From positions 8,246,001-8,310,000 of the forward strand of contig NZ_JAGSHX010000006.1 of assembly GCF_018138715.1 (NCBI RefSeq): DNA of 64,000 nucleotides, read 5' to 3'. Positions 61,583 through 64,000 of this stretch are shown piece after piece. How positions within the stretch are numbered: position 1 is the first letter of the stretch; every line of letters begins with the position of its first letter. The notes under the pieces were generated by a model. The model saw only the letters and a list, made by a program, of their open reading frames with translations. It searched no databases and was not told where the DNA came from. The DNA is from Streptomyces asiaticus (lineage in GTDB: Bacteria; Actinomycetota; Actinomycetes; Streptomycetales; Streptomycetaceae). The translations under genes were made by a program, and so were the position numbers.

Positions 61583-64000
61583 TCAGTCGTTTCCGAAGGT
61601 CGTGCCGCGCATCGCCCGGCTCACCAGTTCGTCGGCGTCCAGGTCCGCGATCGCGGTGTTCTCCGCCTCGGCGGCGGTGCTCAGCTCGCTCAGACCACTC
61701 AGCCCGCCCGGCTCACCGGCCGTGGAGTCCGCGAGGCGCACCAGCGCGTCCAGCACCCCGAGCTCGTGGAAGCGGCGCAACGGCACCGAGGCAAGCACCC
61801 GACGGATCTCCCGCTCACGGCCGTCGGCGTCGGTGGCCGCGCCGTTCGCGAGGCCGTCCACGGTCCCGTTGGCGGTCTCGTCCGCGGTGGGCAGCAGCTC
61901 CGTACGGAGCTTCCTCGCCAGCGTGGTGGGTTTCGGATAGTCGAACACCACCGTGGGCGAGAGCTGGAGGCCGGTGGCCGCGTTGATCCGGTTGCGCAGC
62001 TCCACCGCGGTCAGCGAGTCGAACCCGGTGTCCTTGAACGCGCGCTCCGGCTCCACCGCGTCACCGTCGGCATGCCCGAGCACGGCCGCCGCCTCGCGCC
62101 GTACCAGGTCGGTCAGGAACGCCTCCCGCTCCGGGCCGGTCAGCTCGGCCAGGCTGTCCAGGAGCACCTCGCGCCGCGACGCGCCCCCACCCGGCGCGTC
62201 CGCCGCCAGGATCTCGGCGACCTCGGGCAACTGCCGCAGCAGCGGCCGCTCCCGGGCCATCGTGTATCCCGGCACGAACCGTGCCCAGTCGATGTCGGCG
62301 ACGATCACATTCGGCGGGCCACCGCCCACGGCACGCGCCATCGCACGCAGCGCGGGCGCCGGGTCCATCGGCAGGATCCCGATACGACGCCACTGGTCGC
62401 CGCCATCGGCGTCGATCATGCCGACGCCACCGCCCCAGCCGCCCCATGCCACCGACGTGGCCGCGAGACCCCGGGCGCGGCGGCGCTGCGCCAGCCCGTC
62501 GAGGAAAGCGTTGCCCGCCCCGTACGGGGCCTGACCGCCACTGCCCCAGACACCGGCACCGGAGGAGAACAGCACGAAGGCGTCCAGCTCCCGGTCGCCG
62601 ACGAGCCCGTCCAGTACCAGCGCGCCACGCACCTTCGCCCCCGTCACAGCGGCGAACTCCTCGGCGGTCACCTCGGTGACCGGAGCCGGGGGCAGTCCGG
62701 CACCGGCGGTGTGCACCACCGCGGTCAGCGGATGTGTCCGCTCCGCCTCCGCCAGCACGGCGGCCACGGCGTCCCGGTCGGTCACATCACACGCGGCGAC
62801 CGTGACCCGCACATCCGTCAGGTCCGCCACCAGTTCGGCCGCACCCGGCGCGTCACCGCCCTGCCTGCTGAGCAGCACCACATGGTCCGCCCCGTTCGCG
62901 GCGAGCCAGCGCGCCACGTGTGAACCGAGCCCACCGGTGCCGCCCGTGACCAGTACGGTGCCGCGTGGCTTCCAGGCGCTGCCCGAGCCGTCCCGGTCCC
63001 GCAGCATCCGGCGCGCGAAGAGCCCGTCGGCGCGCACCGCGAGTTGATCCTCCCCCTCCGGGGAGCACAGCGCCGCGAACAGCCCGTCCGGCAACTCCTC
63101 GTCGTCTCCTTGGGCCGGAAGGTCGATCAGGCCGCCGAAGGTGTCCGGGTGGTCGAGCCCGAGCACGGCGCCGAATCCCCACACCGCCGACTGCACCGGG
63201 TCGGCCGCCTCACCGGCCACCGCGACCCCGCCACTGGTGACACACCACAGCGGTGCGGTGACGCCGTGGTCCCGCAACGCCTGCGTCGCCGCCAGCGTCG
63301 CAGCGGTGCCCACGGACACCGTGCCGTACTCGGTGTCGGCGCGGTCGTCCCACGAGAGCAGGGACACCACACCCGCACAGCCGTCCGCCGACTTGACCTG
63401 GTCACCCAGCGCCTCCCGGCTGGTCTCGGCGACCTCGACGGCCACCACCTCGGCGCCCCGCGCGGCCAGTCCGTCCAGCACCGCACGGACCCGTGCCGAA
63501 CCGGCCCGTACGGCCGGGACCAGCACCAGCCACCGGCCCGACAGGTGCGGTTCGGCGGCGGCCACCCGGGTCCAGCCGACCCGGTACCGCCATGCGTCGG
63601 CGAGGGAGTCCTCCCGGCTGCGCCGGCGCCACGAGGCCAGCGCGGGCAGCACCGTGCCCAGGGCCGCCGCGTCCACGTCGAGGTCCCGCGCCAGGGACTG
63701 CGCGTCTCCGTCCTCGATGGCCGCCCACAGGGAGCTGTCGGCGGTCTCGGCCCGTGTCGGTGTCCTGGCAGGCTCCAGCCAGTAGTGCTGGTGCTGGAAG
63801 GGGTAGGTGGGCAGGGGTACTTTACGGGCTCCGGAGCCGGCGAAGAGGGTGGGCCAGTGGACTGGTGTTCCGGTGGTGGTGAGTTCGGCGAGGTGGGTGA
63901 GGAAGCGGTGGGGGCTGTCGTCGTCGCGTCGGAGGGTGCCGGTGATGGTGGTTTGTAGGTGGGGGTGGGTTTCGGTGGTGTCTTGGATGGCGGTGGTGAG
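61583..64000 (-). CDS. gdmA2: Type I modular polyketide synthase, 3' part (end of module 5)
   Basis: Partial; the 5' part is beyond the right edge. Visible in order: the end of the AT linker (LPTYPFQHQHYWLEP), then directly a KR without DH between (LWAAIEDGD...LASWRRRSREDS is the usual KR lead-in). KR NADPH loop VLVTGGTGGLGSHVARWL; catalytic Ser in LFSSGAGVWGSGGQ and Tyr in APYGAGNAF. The Trp and lack of LDD mark an A-type KR. ACP has its Ser in DTGFDSLTAVELRN. A C-terminal docking segment ends at 61583. Fits the module that leaves the C7 hydroxyl. Gap to gdmA3 is 26 bp. Confidence 0.9.
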   Translation of the reverse strand, partial: LTTAIQDTTETHPHLQTTITGTLRRDDDSPHRFLTHLAELTTTGTPVHWPTLFAGSGARKVPLPTYPFQHQHYWLEPARTPTRAETADSSLWAAIEDGDAQSLARDLDVDAAALGTVLPALASWRRRSREDSLADAWRYRVGWTRVAAAEPHLSGRWLVLVPAVRAGSARVRAVLDGLAARGAEVVAVEVAETSREALGDQVKSADGCAGVVSLLSWDDRADTEYGTVSVGTAATLAATQALRDHGVTAPLWCVTSGGVAVAGEAADPVQSAVWGFGAVLGLDHPDTFGGLIDLPAQGDDEELPDGLFAALCSPEGEDQLAVRADGLFARRMLRDRDGSGSAWKPRGTVLVTGGTGGLGSHVARWLAANGADHVVLLSRQGGDAPGAAELVADLTDVRVTVAACDVTDRDAVAAVLAEAERTHPLTAVVHTAGAGLPPAPVTEVTAEEFAAVTGAKVRGALVLDGLVGDRELDAFVLFSSGAGVWGSGGQAPYGAGNAFLDGLAQRRRARGLAATSVAWGGWGGGVGMIDADGGDQWRRIGILPMDPAPALRAMARAVGGGPPNVIVADIDWARFVPGYTMARERPLLRQLPEVAEILAADAPGGGASRREVLLDSLAELTGPEREAFLTDLVRREAAAVLGHADGDAVEPERAFKDTGFDSLTAVELRNRINAATGLQLSPTVVFDYPKPTTLARKLRTELLPTADETANGTVDGLANGAATDADGREREIRRVLASVPLRRFHELGVLDALVRLADSTAGEPGGLSGLSELSTAAEAENTAIADLDADELVSRAMRGTTFGND

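Noticed and set aside
1..64000. CRISPR arrays, tRNA, rRNA, insertion sequences
   Set aside because: No spaced direct repeats of CRISPR type, no tRNA cloverleaf or rRNA segments, and no transposase-like frame were seen. The tandem repeats found are contiguous minisatellites.

Overview
The window reads as a Streptomyces chromosome. GC content is very high, starts are often GTG or TTG, genes are packed with 1-8 bp stop/start overlaps, and TTA codons are rare and sit in regulators. It carries the left part of a benzoquinone-ansamycin (geldanamycin/herbimycin type) biosynthetic cluster. That cluster is typical of the S. hygroscopicus/violaceusniger group, but nothing here fixes the species.

Bases 1-29,400 are mostly ordinary chromosome: a sulfonate ABC transporter operon behind a tiny leader peptide; a YjbQ protein; an FtsX/MacB-like ABC exporter divergent from a two-component system; two penicillin-binding proteins; a DUF1996 secreted protein; HAD phosphatases; a lactonase with a DasR-type site in its promoter; a CbiX-like protein; an ung / DUF2510 / BadF-kinase gene run with several minisatellites; an Old Yellow Enzyme gene and an ArsR gene that share a palindromic operator; a purine permease; an FprA-like reductase; a DUF305 lipoprotein and an LVIVD protein; and a TetR gene.

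Bases 29,400-64,000 are the ansamycin cluster. From left to right they hold LuxR/LAL regulator I, a P450 plus ferredoxin, the aminodehydroquinate synthase for the AHBA starter, LAL regulator II, the methoxymalonyl-ACP set (O-methyltransferase, 3-hydroxyacyl-CoA dehydrogenase, ACP, acyl-CoA dehydrogenase, FkbH-like protein), the carbamoyltransferase, two small unknown or regulatory genes, a broken DHA2 drug exporter, and then on the minus strand the flavin monooxygenase, the amide synthase (RifF type) and the type I PKS. The PKS part is all of the last two-module protein and the 3' end of the one before it.

Domain content fits modules 5 to 7 of geldanamycin. Module 5 ends in KR-ACP (C7 hydroxyl), module 6 takes malonate and is fully reducing (C4-C5 saturated, later desaturated by the P450), and module 7 takes methylmalonate with DH-KR (C2=C3). 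There is no thioesterase; the amide synthase closes the lactam. The carbamoyltransferase acts on O7, and the flavin monooxygenase acts on the aromatic ring.

The least routine observations are: paired TAGGGG direct repeats in front of several cluster genes; in-frame TTA codons in both LAL regulators; short coupled ORFs ahead of regulator I; a triple palindromic operator between a small HTH gene and the broken exporter; the ArsR/flavin oxidoreductase operator pair; the sulfur leader peptide; the DasR-like site; and minisatellite growth inside and beside a sugar-kinase gene.
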